Under the pieces are notes generated by a model, which was not told the origin of the DNA, made no database searches, and was given only the letters and a program-made list of their open reading frames with translations. The position numbers and the translations under genes were made by a program. From positions 1-64,000 of the forward strand of contig JAPQWV010000650.1 of assembly GCA_027422505.1 (NCBI GenBank): a DNA stretch of 64,000 nucleotides. The letters are read 5' to 3'. The stretch comes from Craterostigma plantagineum (lineage: Eukaryota > Streptophyta > Magnoliopsida > Lamiales > Linderniaceae). Positions 33,505 to 43,989 of this stretch are shown one piece after another; the stretch's first letter is position 1, and the number at the start of each line of letters is the position of its first letter.

Positions 33505-34225
33505 CAGGTGGACGGGGTCATTCGATGGGACATGTTGACCTTTTTGACTCGAGAGGCGATGCGCTATCGACAGTCCCCGGTGTGTTGGGCTGCCCTTTTT
33601 GGAGGGCCGTTGAGGATCCCGAGGCAGAGTTCATTCAATGGCTTGGGTGTCGTCTTTCGACTAGAGACAAGCCGTTGGTAGCCCAGCGAGCGGGTACACC
33701 TGCTTGTGTCCTATGTCATGAGCTGCATTATGAGACGGCCCAACGTCTGTTTTTTGATTGCGCATTTCACGGCAATGCCTTCGACTGCTGAGGAGGCGTA
33801 TCTGGTGGACCTAGCCTTATAGGGATTGGAGTGCGGGTATTAGATGGACGTCGGCTAGATGGCGGGGGCGGCACCTTATGCAGGCAGCATGCCGTCACGT
33901 GCTGCCTCTCTTGTTTACTATATCTGGCAGGCAAGAAACAAGCGATGGAGGGAAGGTATTATCACGACTCCTGAGGAGCTTGTTGGCTGTGTGCTTGCCT
34001 TAGTCATCATGCGCATCAGTGGCACGTCCACTTAGTATGAGTTACATCGAGCGGCTATACGTAGATTGTGGCGTGTGGCATGGTAGTTTGTAGTGGTTGT
34101 GATTTGCATTGCTTGATTTGTTACTAGTAGCCTGTTACTGGTAGATGTGTGGAGTATCTCTCCTGCTCATTCTGTACATCCTTTTCGTTATATATATACA
34201 CGGGACCTTATACAAAAAAAAAAAA
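33505..34225 (+). mobile_element. LINE copy 5, 3' fragment with ORF2 end
   Basis: 5'-truncated LINE starting exactly at the B LTR end. It encodes the C-terminal region: TREAMRYRQSPV, AALFGGPLRIPRQ, then after a frameshift STRDKPLVAQRAGTPACVLC and RLFFDC, with the conserved stop at 34084-34086. Stem-loops: CTAGTA-gcctgt-TACTGG near 34124 and GGAG-tatct-CTCC (34151-34163). A-tail 34214-34225. No target duplication found; its insertion removed the B polypurine tract. Confidence 0.85.
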
Positions 34226-34228
34226 GAA

Positions 34229-34296
34229 ATTTAGGTCGTCTGAAAGAACTCGGGGTATTTCTCTCTCATTTCATCTTCTCGTCCCCAGGTGGCTTC
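34229..34296 (-). pseudogene. Integrase 3' end relic of element B
   Basis: On the minus strand this matches the last codons of the E4 integrase ([10 protein letters not shown]...YPELF) near 49675-49740. It shows that the B LTR at 33504 is a 3' LTR with its internal region to the right, before E3 was inserted at 34297. Confidence 0.6.
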
Positions 34297-34631
34297 TGTA
34301 ATACCCGTAAAATTAAAGTGGGATTACGATAGGAAATTTCAGAATAACTAGCAAATAAATATTATGAATAAAAATATTTAAATGAAAATCTGGATGAAAC
34401 TAAATAATAAATTAGTCGTTTAATATTCGGAATTTAATCAAAGAATTAAGCAACTAATGATATTGGGCTAATATCTTATACATGAATAAGGCCCAATAAA
34501 TATTTCACACATAAGTTGTAAACAAGGCCCAAATTTGCAAAGCTAAACATTAGGAATCAAGTTGCTTAATAGTAAGGGAAATAGCGTCATCAAGTTGTCT
34601 AATCATCACAATTATCGAATGGTTCCATATA

Positions 34632-34873
34632 CTATCTTCGTCCCATTAATTTTATCATATTTTTCCATTTCGGGCGTCCCACTAATTTTATCACATTTCC
34701 TTATTTAGTAAAAAATTATCACAAACAATCAATAAAATAATATTAAATATTCTTAAAAGACGTGTCAAAATACACACTTTATTACCTTTTCATTATACTA
34801 TATTAATATAATATTACCATCTTAATATCCGTGCCCACCAATACATGTGATAAAAATAACGGGACGGAGGTAG
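34632..34873. mobile_element. Stowaway-type MITE
   Basis: 242 bp with inverted ends CTATCTTCGTCCCATTA and CTACCTCCGTCCCGTTA (reverse strand), close to the Stowaway consensus CTCCCTCCGTCCC, flanked by TA on both sides (34630-34631, 34874-34875). The matching 3' LTR site (about 44355) is empty, so this is a later Tc1/mariner-family insertion. Confidence 0.92.
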
Positions 34874-35676
34874 TACATATTAACAACTTATCATATCAAA
34901 ATAACGAAACCCACATCATACGAATTAAGATAAAGAAAACAATAATAGAACAAGATAGGCCCAAAAATCTTTCTATATCACCATCGTAATAATTCATTTT
35001 AGTCTTAAGGAGAAATAGGATAATGATCAACATTGCTTAACAAGGAGGTAAATACCGTCACCTACGTGGCTTTACTTTCTCATTTCCCAACCCAATGACA
35101 TGACAAGAGTATATATCCCTACAAAGCAAACCACGAAAGCTTTCAATTTCATAACAACAAAGAAACTAAAAGAGCATAGAAGAGAGGAAAACCTCAGTAG
35201 GGGTGTCGACAATTCAAGCCTTAGCAAGTCTATTGCAAGAGTGGTTAGGTAAATTAATTCTTTCATTTTGTTGATATTACACGTATTAATATATTGAGTG
35301 TCGTGTTATACCTTATGCGACTATAACTTAGGCAATTATAACTTGTATGCTAGGGAGAATTCGAAATATTGAAGTAACTGAAGTATTACATAGCTAGAGT
35401 AATCTTGCGGGGTTTGTATGTGTTAAAGGTTAGATTAAATTTTTACATTCGATATAATTATGTTGGAGCAGGTGGATGGATTCTAGGACGATTTGCAATG
35501 GATGAACATGAGTTAGAACCCTAGAATTAGCTAATTTAAATCCTTAACAGTAGTAAGTTCGGCAATGATACGTCATTACCACTAGGATCTATTAAAGAAT
35601 AGGAATATTATGAAGGTTGAATTTAAGGTGTACGGTTTTCGGGAGTTAGCAGAATTTTTAAAACTGAGCATGGTAG

Positions 35677-35684
35677 TATAAATA
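35677..35684 (+). promoter_or_regulatory. TATA-like box of E3 LTR
   Basis: TATAAATA followed about 50 bases later by the TCGA array; repeated at 45162-45169 in the 3' LTR. Candidate RNA polymerase II promoter, based on motif and place only. Confidence 0.5.
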
Positions 35685-35727
35685 CATGTTTTTAGGGTTT
35701 CTGGGAAGAATCCCGATTTTTAGAAAG

Positions 35728-36187
35728 ATCTCGACATATAACATGTATAGAATCTCGAGATATATAGTGGGAATTCGAAATGAATAATAGATGGCATAAT
35801 AGAAAGATTTCGACACCTTATAGCATTGATAAGATCTCGATATTTACCTTTTAAAGATCTCGACATCTATAAACCTCGAGATGCAATAGAGCTCGACATA
35901 AGTAAGGACTCGATATTTCCTTTTCAACCAAAGTTCTCGACATGGTTAAGGATCTCGATATTATTTGTATGTATATGGAGGTCTCGACATTTCTAAGGGC
36001 TCGACATTTATAGGATGTCGATATGACTTGATGACCTCGACATTGCTTTCCCAACATAAGATTTCGACAAGCTTATATAATAAGATTTCGACAATTACCT
36101 TTCAAAAGATCTCGACAAATTCACTAAAGATCTCGACATCTGTAAGATGTCGAGATTTGCTGGATGTCGACATTTACAAGGAATTTC
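35728..36187. repeat. TCGA palindrome array in E3 5' LTR
   Basis: About 25 TCGA cores in 460 bases, mostly GATCTCGACAT / ATGTCGAGATT. The 3' LTR copy at 45213-45672 appears identical by eye, and short frames read across it translate identically. Confidence 0.85.
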
Positions 36188-36534
36188 GATACTAAACATA
36201 ATTAGTAGTTTGAAAGTGTTCTACGTAATAAAATTTTGGTATTTTAAGATTTTGATATTTTTAAGGTTTTCAATATTTTAGGGTTTATTTATTTTTAGGA
36301 ATTTCATTATTTTTAGATTTTCATAAATTTTAGGGTTTTAATAATTTTAGCATTTTCGAAACTTATATGACTTAGTAAATTTATTAATGTGAAAATATTT
36401 TCAATATTCAGAGGATCGATATATAGGGACTACACCGGATTCCCTATTTGATTATAGCGGGATGACAGGTAGGTGGATCATCCATCTACAATACGTAAAC
36501 ACATGTGTGATCTATGTGTTTTCATGTAGACATG

Positions 36535-36715
36535 CCCAACCGCCGGTTAACCGTAACCGGCGGTTGGGAACCGGCGGTTGGCGGTTAGTCCTCAGGGCTA
36601 ACCGCCGTCTAACCGGCCGGGGGCGGTTGCCGGTTAGCCGCCCCCGGTTGACGGTTAGAGTAACCGGCGGTTGGTTAACCGCCGGTTACGGTTAACCGGC
36701 GGTTCCAACCGCCGA
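36535..36715. repeat. hAT left subterminal array
   Basis: About a dozen copies of AACCGCCGGTT or its reverse AACCGGCGGTT in 180 bases directly inside the inverted end. Probable transposase-binding sites, as in Ac-like elements. Confidence 0.8.
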
Positions 36716-36960
36716 TTTTTTTATTTTTTTTTTTATTTTTTTTATTTAAAGTTTTAATAAAGTTAGGTTTAGTATATTATTTGATCGAATTATGTATCGA
36801 AATCCTGTGTAATCTACTATATAATTTGTAAGACAATTAAAAAAATCTACAACATTTTATAACGAACTTGTAATTGTACAACACAATATGTAGACAAAAT
36901 TTTAAATAACAAATTACAAATTTACAATACAAAATTTGAAGTCGCTTTGTACGAGAAAGA

Positions 36961-37312
36961 CTTCAACAAGTCCAATCGCCTAGCTGGGCGACTGGACTTG
37001 TTGAAGCCCATCACGTGCTAAGCCACATTTGCAAATCTTCGCAAATCTTGAAGTATCGGCAAAACAAGTGCATGTGGGGAAGCAGCGAATGATTTCAAGA
37101 ACGCTGACGAATCAACTATCAAGTACGATCCGTCAACGTATCCTGAAATCACACGTTGCTAACTTGATTGCACTTGTGCCAATTTACAGCAGTGCAGGTG
37201 CAGTGCATGGGAGAAAGCACGAATGATCTCAGGAGCTTTAACGAATCAACTGTCAATTATGATCCGTTAAAGCATCCGGAGATCACACGTTGCTAACTTA
37301 CTTGCACTGCAC
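36961..37312. repeat. Three hairpins in hAT 3' non-coding region
   Basis: Hairpin 1, 36961-37006, has two 20-base arms (CTTCAACAAGTCCAATCGCC first) with one mismatch and a 6-base loop. Hairpins 2 (about 37058-37180) and 3 (about 37198-37312) are diverged copies of one unit. Each has an outer stem (AAGTGCA/TGCACTT; GTGCAGTGCA/TGCACTGCAC), an inner stem TGAT(T/C)TC...ACG / CGT...GA(A/G)ATCA and a loop starting AATCAACT. Arms differ between the two units in matching ways. Confidence 0.75.
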
Positions 37313-37429
37313 TCGCGGAAACCCCTCTTCTTCGTAATCTTCTTCCCTATAAAAAAAATGCATAAACATGCATGAGTTACATTATATAATTTTAAAAGAA
37401 GTACAATATGCAATTATAGAAATATTTAC

Positions 37430-37735
37430 TTATCTTTTTTCGGGCTTCGTCGTGAGTCGTGACTCGTCGCAATATCCTTGTTCAAATTAATTAGTACCTG
37501 AAAATAACAATTCATTAGTGTGCCATATAAACGCATATAAATATTTGTACAAAAAAAATAAGTTGTTGGATTGGATACTTATCTTTTTCGGGCTTCGTCG
37601 TCGTAATAGGCTTGTATAAATAAATTAGCACCTGAAAATAACAATTCATTAGTTAGCAATATAAACATAATAAATATTTGTACGGAAAAAAGAAAATATA
37701 ATAGTTGGATACTTATCTTTTTTCGGGCTTGTTGG
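37430..37735. repeat. Tandem repeats of about 140 bp in hAT
   Basis: CTTATCTTTTTTCGGGCTTC begins units at 37430, 37578 and 37714. Each of the first two continues with a conserved ACCTGAAAATAACAATTCAT stretch. Located just past the transposase stop. Confidence 0.75.
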
Positions 37736-37767
37736 TTGATGTGGAGTCCACGCCTCGCCGAATGCCT

Positions 37768-40023
37768 CTAATAATCATCACCGTCGCCACCGCCGTTGCC
37801 GCTCGTCTCCGTGCCGGTGGTGTCCTCCAAAAGGTCGTCAGGCGAGTCGCTGGCACGCTCGTCTTGGGTGCGATACTCCGCTCGAGTCCAATCGTCGAGA
37901 AGACATTGGTACTCGAGGTTGTCGACACTCAAGTTCGAACGCTTCTCGCTCAAGGTCAAACCGCCCATGCTAAAAGCATGCTCCACCGCGACGGTCGATA
38001 CCGGGACGGCAAGGATCTCCCGAGCGATCCTCGCCAACGTCGGATACGTTGGCGACACCCTCGACCACCATCTAAGGACGTTGAACTCATCTTCGTCCTC
38101 GAACTCGAAAGTCGTCGACATGAAGTTATCGAGTTCTATGTAGGGGTTTTGGGAGGACCTTGGACGCTTGTTTGCGTTGAGAATGTCATAGTAGTCAGCT
38201 AATCGTGAAGAAGATCGACTACTAGTAGAGCTAGATTGACCGCGCCCCGATCCCGATCGGGACGAGTCGTGGCCGAAATCGGGCTTATACTCTTTAAAGA
38301 GATCCTTTAAAGAGCTATGCGCTCGATCGAGTACGCTCTGCCAATAAATGCTATCGACTACCCTACCCGACGATACCTTCGTATAGTAACATTCTAGTAG
38401 TCTACCCGTACCCTCTAAACGCCATCTCGGATCCAATATCTTCGCTATAATGAAGACATCCGGTAACTCAAAAAAATATTTGAGCCACTTGGTCGACATG
38501 TTCCCAACGGCCTCGCCGACTACTGCATCAAACCTTAGCCCGTCGAGTATAATTGCGACTTTAACGCAATGATCTAACGCTAGTATGGAAGTCGGGTAAT
38601 ATGAACCCGACATCGCCTCGGTGGCGTCGTGAAATACTTGAAGTATCTCACATAAACTGTTGCACGGGTCCCACATCTCCGGAACTAAAATGTACGACAA
38701 CACTCTGTTTTCGGCGAAAAAGTCGCACAGATGCTGTCGATACTCCATAGAACTGTACAGCAACTTGTAGGTGGAATTCCACCTGGTGGGTACGTCTAAA
38801 CTAAACTTCTTGGCTGCTACATCCTCTCTAGCGCAGAAACGCTTCCACTTCTTCCACAAAGACGGGTGTCGCATCAGGTAGGAGATTGCGTAGCGTATAG
38901 GCTGCACCTGGTCCTTTAAACTAGCTAGCGCGTCTTGCACACAGAGGTTAAGTATGTGGCAAAAACAACGCACGTGGAAAAACCGTCCTCCGACTGTCGG
39001 CTGACAATACTCGATCAACCGTTCAATGCTCGCGTTGTTTGCGCTCGCATTGTCGAACGATACTGAAAAGACTTTGTTGACTATCCTATACTCTGATAAG
39101 ATCGTCCTAAGCTTGATCGCAATGTTTTGGGCCGTGTGCGCTTCATCGAACTCCCTATATGCGATCAAGCGCTTTTGTATCGTCCACGAATCATCGACCC
39201 AATGGCATGTCACGCCCATGTAAGATGAACGTTGCCAATGATCGCTCCATATATCGGAGCAAATCGACACGGAAGTTCCTAAACTACCTAATATCGCTAC
39301 TAAGTCGCGCTTAAGCGCAATCACTGTCTTCTTAGTATCCCGCGTCAAGGTGCTCCTCGAAATCTTCTTCGCCTGTGGGTTGTATGCGGTTTTGATCCAA
39401 TGCTCGTAGATCGGGTCATCGGCAAATCGAAACGGTAGATGCTTCGCGGCTACGAACTTGGCGAGCTCCCGTCGCGCAACGTCCTCGTTGTAATGAAACA
39501 ACGACGTTGCGCTTCCGCTCCCTACCGCTGGTCCCGACGCTGAGGAGTCCGTTCCGCCGAACATTTGCTGTTGGTCTTGTGTTATACCTAACTTAGTCGG
39601 GTGTTTTGAACGGAGATGGGACGTCATTGACCCATATCCGCCCCCCTTTCTAAAATTATACTCCCTACCACAGTAGTTACAAATAGCTTTAAATTGATTA
39701 ACTATACTAGTAGGTATTTTCTTAAAGTGTACCGCGAAGATGTCCGATTACAGCCGCCGACCGGCGCCCCCGCCGGTTTGCGTAGGCGCTGGGTCATCCG
39801 CCTCGGCCTCCGTATGTTGCGTCTGCGCGGCATGCGAGCTTGCTCCCGGCGACGGTTCGGTGCGGTACCCGACGACGTCCTCGTTCAAGTCGCTGCCGAG
39901 CACGTCAGCGATATCCAAGAACTCGTTCGGGTCGTACTGTTGGTATTCATCTTGCGATGAACTACCAACGACTTGCTTCCCTTTGCTGGCCCTCGATGCA
40001 CGTCGGCCACCACCACGATCCAT
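37768..40023 (-). pseudogene. hAT transposase, one in-frame stop
   Basis: Cut-and-paste transposase. ATG at 40023 (MDRGGGRRAS) opens a 91-residue acidic N-terminus. One TAA at 39748-39750 then interrupts it. The same frame continues with the BED zinc finger (CNYCGREYNF ... HLRSKH, about 39670-39600) and runs open for the 619 residues from the methionine at 39627. Further blocks: RNase H-like core with SICSDIWSD and SVSFDNASANN, FHVRCFCHILNLCVQD, VPTRWNSTY, a plant-specific central region (NYPT-like SYYPTSILAL), and the C-terminal dimerisation domain (LARIAREILAVPVSTVAVE, AFSMGG). A serine/glycine-rich linker lies near 38290-38200. Nearly complete. The stop could be recent damage or lie in a short intron; I favour damage. 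Confidence 0.88.
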
Positions 40024-40089
40024 CTAAAATAATCTACACACGGACGGGTACGAAAAATATGGTTAGATAACAAAATAAAACAGGCCAAG

Positions 40090-40640
40090 AAAATAATACC
40101 AACGGTCGGCGGTGCCGAGGCGAACGTGGCGGTGGTGCGGCGGCGGTGCGGCGGCGGCGCGTGGTGGCGCGTGGCGGCGGTGCGGCGGCGGCGCGTGGCG
40201 GTGGTGCGGCGGCGCGCGTGATGGTGCGGCGGTGGTGGGTCGCGGCGCGTGGGGGCGCGTGTAGGTGGTGCGGCGGTGCGGCGGCGGCGCGTGGAGGCGG
40301 TGCGGTGGTGACGTGGTGCGGTGGGTGTGCGGCGGTGGTCGGCGGTGCGGTGGGTGTGCGGCGGTGGTCGGCAGTGGTGCGGCGGCGGTCGGGGCAGGCG
40401 GTGGTGCGGCGGCGGTCGGGGCAGGCGGGGCGGTCGGCGGAAGGTGGTGGCGGGCGAGGTGGTCCGTGGAAGAGAGGCGACACGAGAGAGAGAGAGAGGA
40501 GAGAGCGAGCGAGCGAGAGATTGAGAGAGAGAGAGGAGAGAGCGAGAGTGAGATTGAGAGAGAGAGTGAGAGAGAGCGTGAGATTGAGAGAGAGAGTGAG
40601 AGAGAGCGAGAGAGAGAGAGTGAGAGGGAGGGAGAGAGAT
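40090..40640. repeat. GC-rich and GA-rich low-complexity stretch in hAT
   Basis: 40100-40480 is GGTGCGGCGGCGG-type repeats; 40485-40640 is (GA)n with GAGC and GTGA interruptions. Upstream of the transposase start on the coding strand, so it is probably the 5' leader or promoter. Open frames through it are composition artefacts. Confidence 0.8.
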
Positions 40641-40677
40641 GATATGATAATGATATATAATATATTTTTTTTCTTAC

Positions 40678-41012
40678 CGTTGTAACCGGCGGTTTGTCCG
40701 GTTAACCGCCGGTTATCCGGTTAAACCGCCGGTTACAACGGATATTATTTTTTTTTTTTTTTAAATTTGAACTTGGGCGGTAAATTTAAAATTTGAATTT
40801 CAAATTTTTTTTTTTGAATTAACTAACCGCCGGTTGACCGCCTAACCGGCGGTTACAACCGGCGGTTTGCGGTTGGTCAGAACAACCAACCGCCCCGTAA
40901 CCGGCCGTGTGCGGTTGCCGGTTACGGTTGCTGCCGGTTACGGTTTGTAACCGTAACCGGCGGTTCCGTAACCGGCGGTTGGACGGTTCAACCGCCGGTT
41001 ACGGTTGATTTT
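40678..41012. repeat. hAT right subterminal array
   Basis: Clusters of AACCGCCGGTT / AACCGGCGGTT at 40680-40740 and 40825-41005, mirror of the left array. Confidence 0.8.
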
Positions 41013-41948
41013 GGGCATGTCTATTTTCATGTGATTCAATGATTTACGTGACTTATGTGATTTACGTGATTTACGTGGTTACCTGTTTTACGTACGTTTT
41101 ATATAAATCATGCTTTTATGAGATTTCTATATATGCATGGCATGGCACGTGCATATCACGTGAGGGCGAGAGATGGTTGCCACCGTATTGAGACGGTGAT
41201 GATTCGAGGTATTGTTAAGTGGGGGTAGATTGAGATTATTGTGACGACTTGTTAGGCTCACAGATTTCCTGGCCGAGACAGACGTGATCGATATGTCTAC
41301 TCGGATGTGGTCGGTTCGAGGTGCAAAACGCCAGATGATTATATATATATGGATACGGGCTTGATCGCCCATGATTTATTGTGGAAGAGACGACCTGGTA
41401 GGTGGCCATTGACGTGATCGATCAGTGCACTACCGGCGTAGCTTACCGTTGATTACGGGTGGAATCACGTGACCACCCATGATATTTATTGCACGCGTGA
41501 GCCTAACCATGGGCCCCATATTGTGATGTGAGATAGGAACGTGGGAAAAGAAAGAGTGTGCATGGCATGTGAGATATTGGGATTAGGATTGAGCGCACAC
41601 TTGCATACATGCATTTTATTCACCTACTGGGCAAAATTGCTCAGTGTTTACGTGTTGTAGGTACTGAGTCTGACGCCGATACGTGTCGAGACTGAGGCGG
41701 CTGGTGGTTGTGCTTCACGAACTTTTGAGGGCGGGGCGGTACATGGATGCGACCTGTGGAGCGACGTTAGGGTTTTTGCTATTTTATTATTTTGGGGCAA
41801 CGGCCATTGTATAGACTGACTATGTAGACGACATTTTGTCGTAATGTATATTATTCTAGGAAAAGGTTTTAAATTAGACGAGCCTTCCGCGGCTTACGTT
41901 GCGGAAATCCACCACTAATTCTAGTTAAAAAAGTAGGGTCGTCACAGG

Positions 41949-41960
41949 TGGTATCAGAGC
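41949..41960 (+). other. Primer binding site of E3
   Basis: TGGTATCAGAGC two bases after the 5' LTR end. Confidence 0.9.
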
Positions 41961-42105
41961 TTCGGCTTTAGATTCTGCAGACTGTCCATGTACTGCCGCT
42001 CAAAAGCCTGGAGAACCAGCCTGGCCTGTAAGTTCAATGATTGATTATGTGATTACGTGTTATTTTAATCGTGTTTTATATGAATGACTGTAAAATTAGT
42101 TAAAA

Positions 42106-43428
42106 ATGCCGAAGAGACGTAGAGAGGTAGGCAATTCTAGTCGTAGGGCGGGATCTGAATCCCCACCAAACGACAATTCTACCATCCATCAGTTGACCGA
42201 TCTGATCCAGCGATAGTCAGATCAGATCAATGATCTCATTCACCGTCAGAACTCTTCGGAACGTCATGCATCCCCGGGACTAGAACGTGTAGAAGCGGCC
42301 GGGGAGAGGTTCCGCAGATTAAATCCCCCTTCCTTCGAGGAGGCTGCCGATCCTACTGACGCAGAGGATTGGCTCAGAACTATCGAAAGTATGTTTCGCG
42401 TTAGCCATCTGCCTGATACAGAGAAGGTGACTTGTGCAACCTTCATGTTGCGTGGGAACACGGGCTACTGGTTGGATACTATTCAGGTACTCGAGGATCT
42501 CACTACAATGACCTGGGAGAGGTTCAAAACAGTCTTCCGAGGAAAGTATTTTACGGCACCGGATAGGACGCGGAAGCTGAACGATTTTATCAATCTCAAA
42601 CAAGGAGGAATGTTGGGAAAAAAAAAAACAAGGAGGAATGTCGGTGGCGGATTATATCCGTAAGTTCGAGCAACTCTCGAGGTTTGCGCCACATATAGTA
42701 GCTACTGATGAGCTGAAGATCGAGCGTTTTCTGGAAGGTCTCAAACCCAAGATCTTCCGAAACGTAAGTATGTACGACACCGAGGGAAGACATACGCACG
42801 CATCGCTGAGCGAGCAATCCTAGCCAAGCAGGCGGAGAGCAGGATTGCAATGGCGCAGGACACAAAGCGGAAAGCAGAAGGACAACAAGGAGAAGGAAAC
42901 CAGAAACGCCAGTCCTTTGGCAAGGCACCAAACTATCACGGAGATCAGCAGGGTCAACAGAATTGGCGAGCGAGGCCGAACCAAGGACCGGTTAACGTTC
43001 CAAACCGACCCCCAACATCGTACCGCAGTGTAAGCACTGCGGACGTCACCACTACGGCGTATGTCAGAGAACAGGACCAAATCTGACTCCACAGTGTTTT
43101 CGATGCGGAAAGGTTGGATATTTTACTAGAACGTGTCACGTGAATGTGCCTCAAGTTCCAAATCAACCCCTGATCTGACCTCCTCTAGTGCCAGCACGAG
43201 TTTTTACATTAACAAACGAGGAGGCTGAAGCGGGTCCCTCCTTAGTAACGGGTACGTTAACCATCTATAGCGTGCCTACTTTTGTGCTAAATGACTCCGG
43301 GGGCATACATTCGTTCGTGTCGGTCAAGTATGTGGAAAAGGTGGGAGTCTCTCCTACCTTATCCGAGTACAATTACGTGGTTACCTTGCCACACGGTAAC
43401 CCAACGCACACTAACCAAGTGCTAAAAT
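42106..43428 (+). pseudogene. gag-protease of E3, broken
   Basis: ATG 42106 (MPKRRREVGN). A TAG near 42214 interrupts the N-terminal helix (HQLTDLIQR). The capsid domain follows (RFRRLNPPSFEEAADPTDAEDWL, YFTAPDRTRKLNDFINL). A 28-bp insertion with duplicated flanks at 42598-42641 shifts the frame. Then come SVADYIRKFEQLSRFA and LEGLKPKIFRNV, further indels, a CCHC knuckle CFRCGKVGYFTRTC (near 43098) and protease with DSG retained but altered neighbours (NDSGGIHSF instead of the usual VDSGATHSF). Stop at 43428-43430. Related to the E5 gag and more distantly to A and E4. Confidence 0.83.
42598..42641 (+). mobile_element. Ultra-short poly(A) retroposon insertion
   Basis: A 16-base segment AAACAAGGAGGAATGT occurs at 42598-42613 and 42626-42641, flanking only TGGG plus an A-run. 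This is the pattern left by LINE-mediated insertion of a nearly completely truncated RNA: target duplication, a few bases, A-tail. It breaks the gag frame. Confidence 0.65.
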
Positions 43429-43966
43429 GATACTCCGTAAACTTTGAGGATAGAAAATTGAGCGTCGACCTAATTGTAATTCCAATGAATGACTACGATG
43501 TCATCTTTGGGATAGATTGGCTTTCGAGATATGAAGTCATTATAGACTGTAACAAGAAGGTCGTAAAATCTCACTTGTCCGAAGAAGAGGTATTCACTTT
43601 TTCGGGTAAGGCGAATAATAATAAGTATTCCGCGAATATCCGCTCTGAAGGCTCAACGACTATTGAGATCAGGTTGTGAGCCTTTTCCTGTATATACGGT
43701 GAAGGCGGAGGAATTACCTCAGCCAGAACTGAAAAGCATACCTATAGTTAATTAGTATGCTGATGTATTTCCCAATGATCTCCTGGAGTTACCCCTAATC
43801 GAGCGGTTCAGGATAGATCTGATTCTAGGGTTTGCCCCTATATCTAAAACTCCATATTGCCTAGAATGCGCAGCGGAAGCGTGATGGGAATAGAAATAAG
43901 TACGCTTAGAGGGTATGGGGAATACACGAATAACGGTTAGTCGTAGAACTGAACGTGAGTCCTCCA
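43429..43966 (+). pseudogene. Protease end and RT N-terminal relic of E3
   Basis: SVDLIVIPMNDYDVIFGIDWLSRYE is the protease C-terminal block. In a continuing frame one reads VFPNDLLELP and APISKTPYCLE, matching the start of RT in E4. It stops near 43885 and is followed within 100 bases by the TTTCGGGGGCGAAAT motif and polypurine tract. Thus about 2.7 kb covering RT core, RNase H and integrase is missing. Confidence 0.8.
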
Positions 43967-43989
43967 CCACTGAATTTCGGGGGCGAAAT

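Larger units (their letters stand above)
36527..41023 (-). mobile_element. hAT DNA transposon
   Basis: 4497 bp with perfect 11-bp inverted ends TAGACATGCCC / GGGCATGTCTA and a perfect 8-bp target duplication TTTTCATG (36519-36526, 41024-41031). The empty site is in the 3' LTR near 46005-46012. It has subterminal motif arrays at both ends, a transposase gene on the minus strand, hairpins and tandem repeats on its 3' side, and a GC-rich and GA-rich stretch upstream of the gene. Confidence 0.95.
36469..41660 (+). promoter_or_regulatory. Candidate LTR leader intron (E3, 5' LTR)
   Basis: Donor GACAG|GTAGGTGGATC (exon end 36468) and acceptor TTTACGTGTTGTAG|GT (41660). About 687 nt once the hAT and its duplication are removed. 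The hAT sits inside this interval. The 3' LTR keeps the donor (45953) but its acceptor is lost. Confidence 0.5.
34297..41946 (+). repeat. 5' LTR of E3, with MITE and hAT insertions
   Basis: TGTAATACCCG ... GGTCGTCACA. Without the hAT (4497 bp plus 8-bp duplication) it is about 3.15 kb. TATA-like box 35677-35684, TCGA array 35728-36187, TTAGGGTTT boxes near 36278 and 36330, donor-like box 36468, hAT 36527-41023, acceptor-like box 41660, and box GGATGCGACCTGTGG near 41743-41757. Confidence 0.9.

Noticed and set aside
33505..34225. Target duplication for LINE copy 5
   Set aside because: CAGGTGGAC on the left and GAAATTTAGG on the right do not match; the insertion probably came with a deletion, so none is claimed.
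37705..38202. 165-residue plus-strand frame
   Set aside because: Lies antisense to the hAT transposase C-terminus; no recognisable domain.
39748..39750. Short in-frame intron removing the hAT stop
   Set aside because: A GT and an AG can be found nearby, but neither has good context and the gap would be implausibly short for a plant intron; kept as a stop.
40034..40483. 149-residue proline/arginine/alanine-rich minus-strand frame and overlapping plus-strand glycine/arginine frames upstream of the hAT gene
   Set aside because: Pure composition effect of GCGGTGGTGCGG repeats; no domain, and overlapping open frames on both strands.
36527..41023. Helitron or Mutator-type element because of GC-rich hairpins and long subterminal repeats
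   Set aside because: 8-bp target duplication, TAG-type short ends, BED finger and hAT dimerisation domain fit hAT; no Rep/helicase or MULE motifs.
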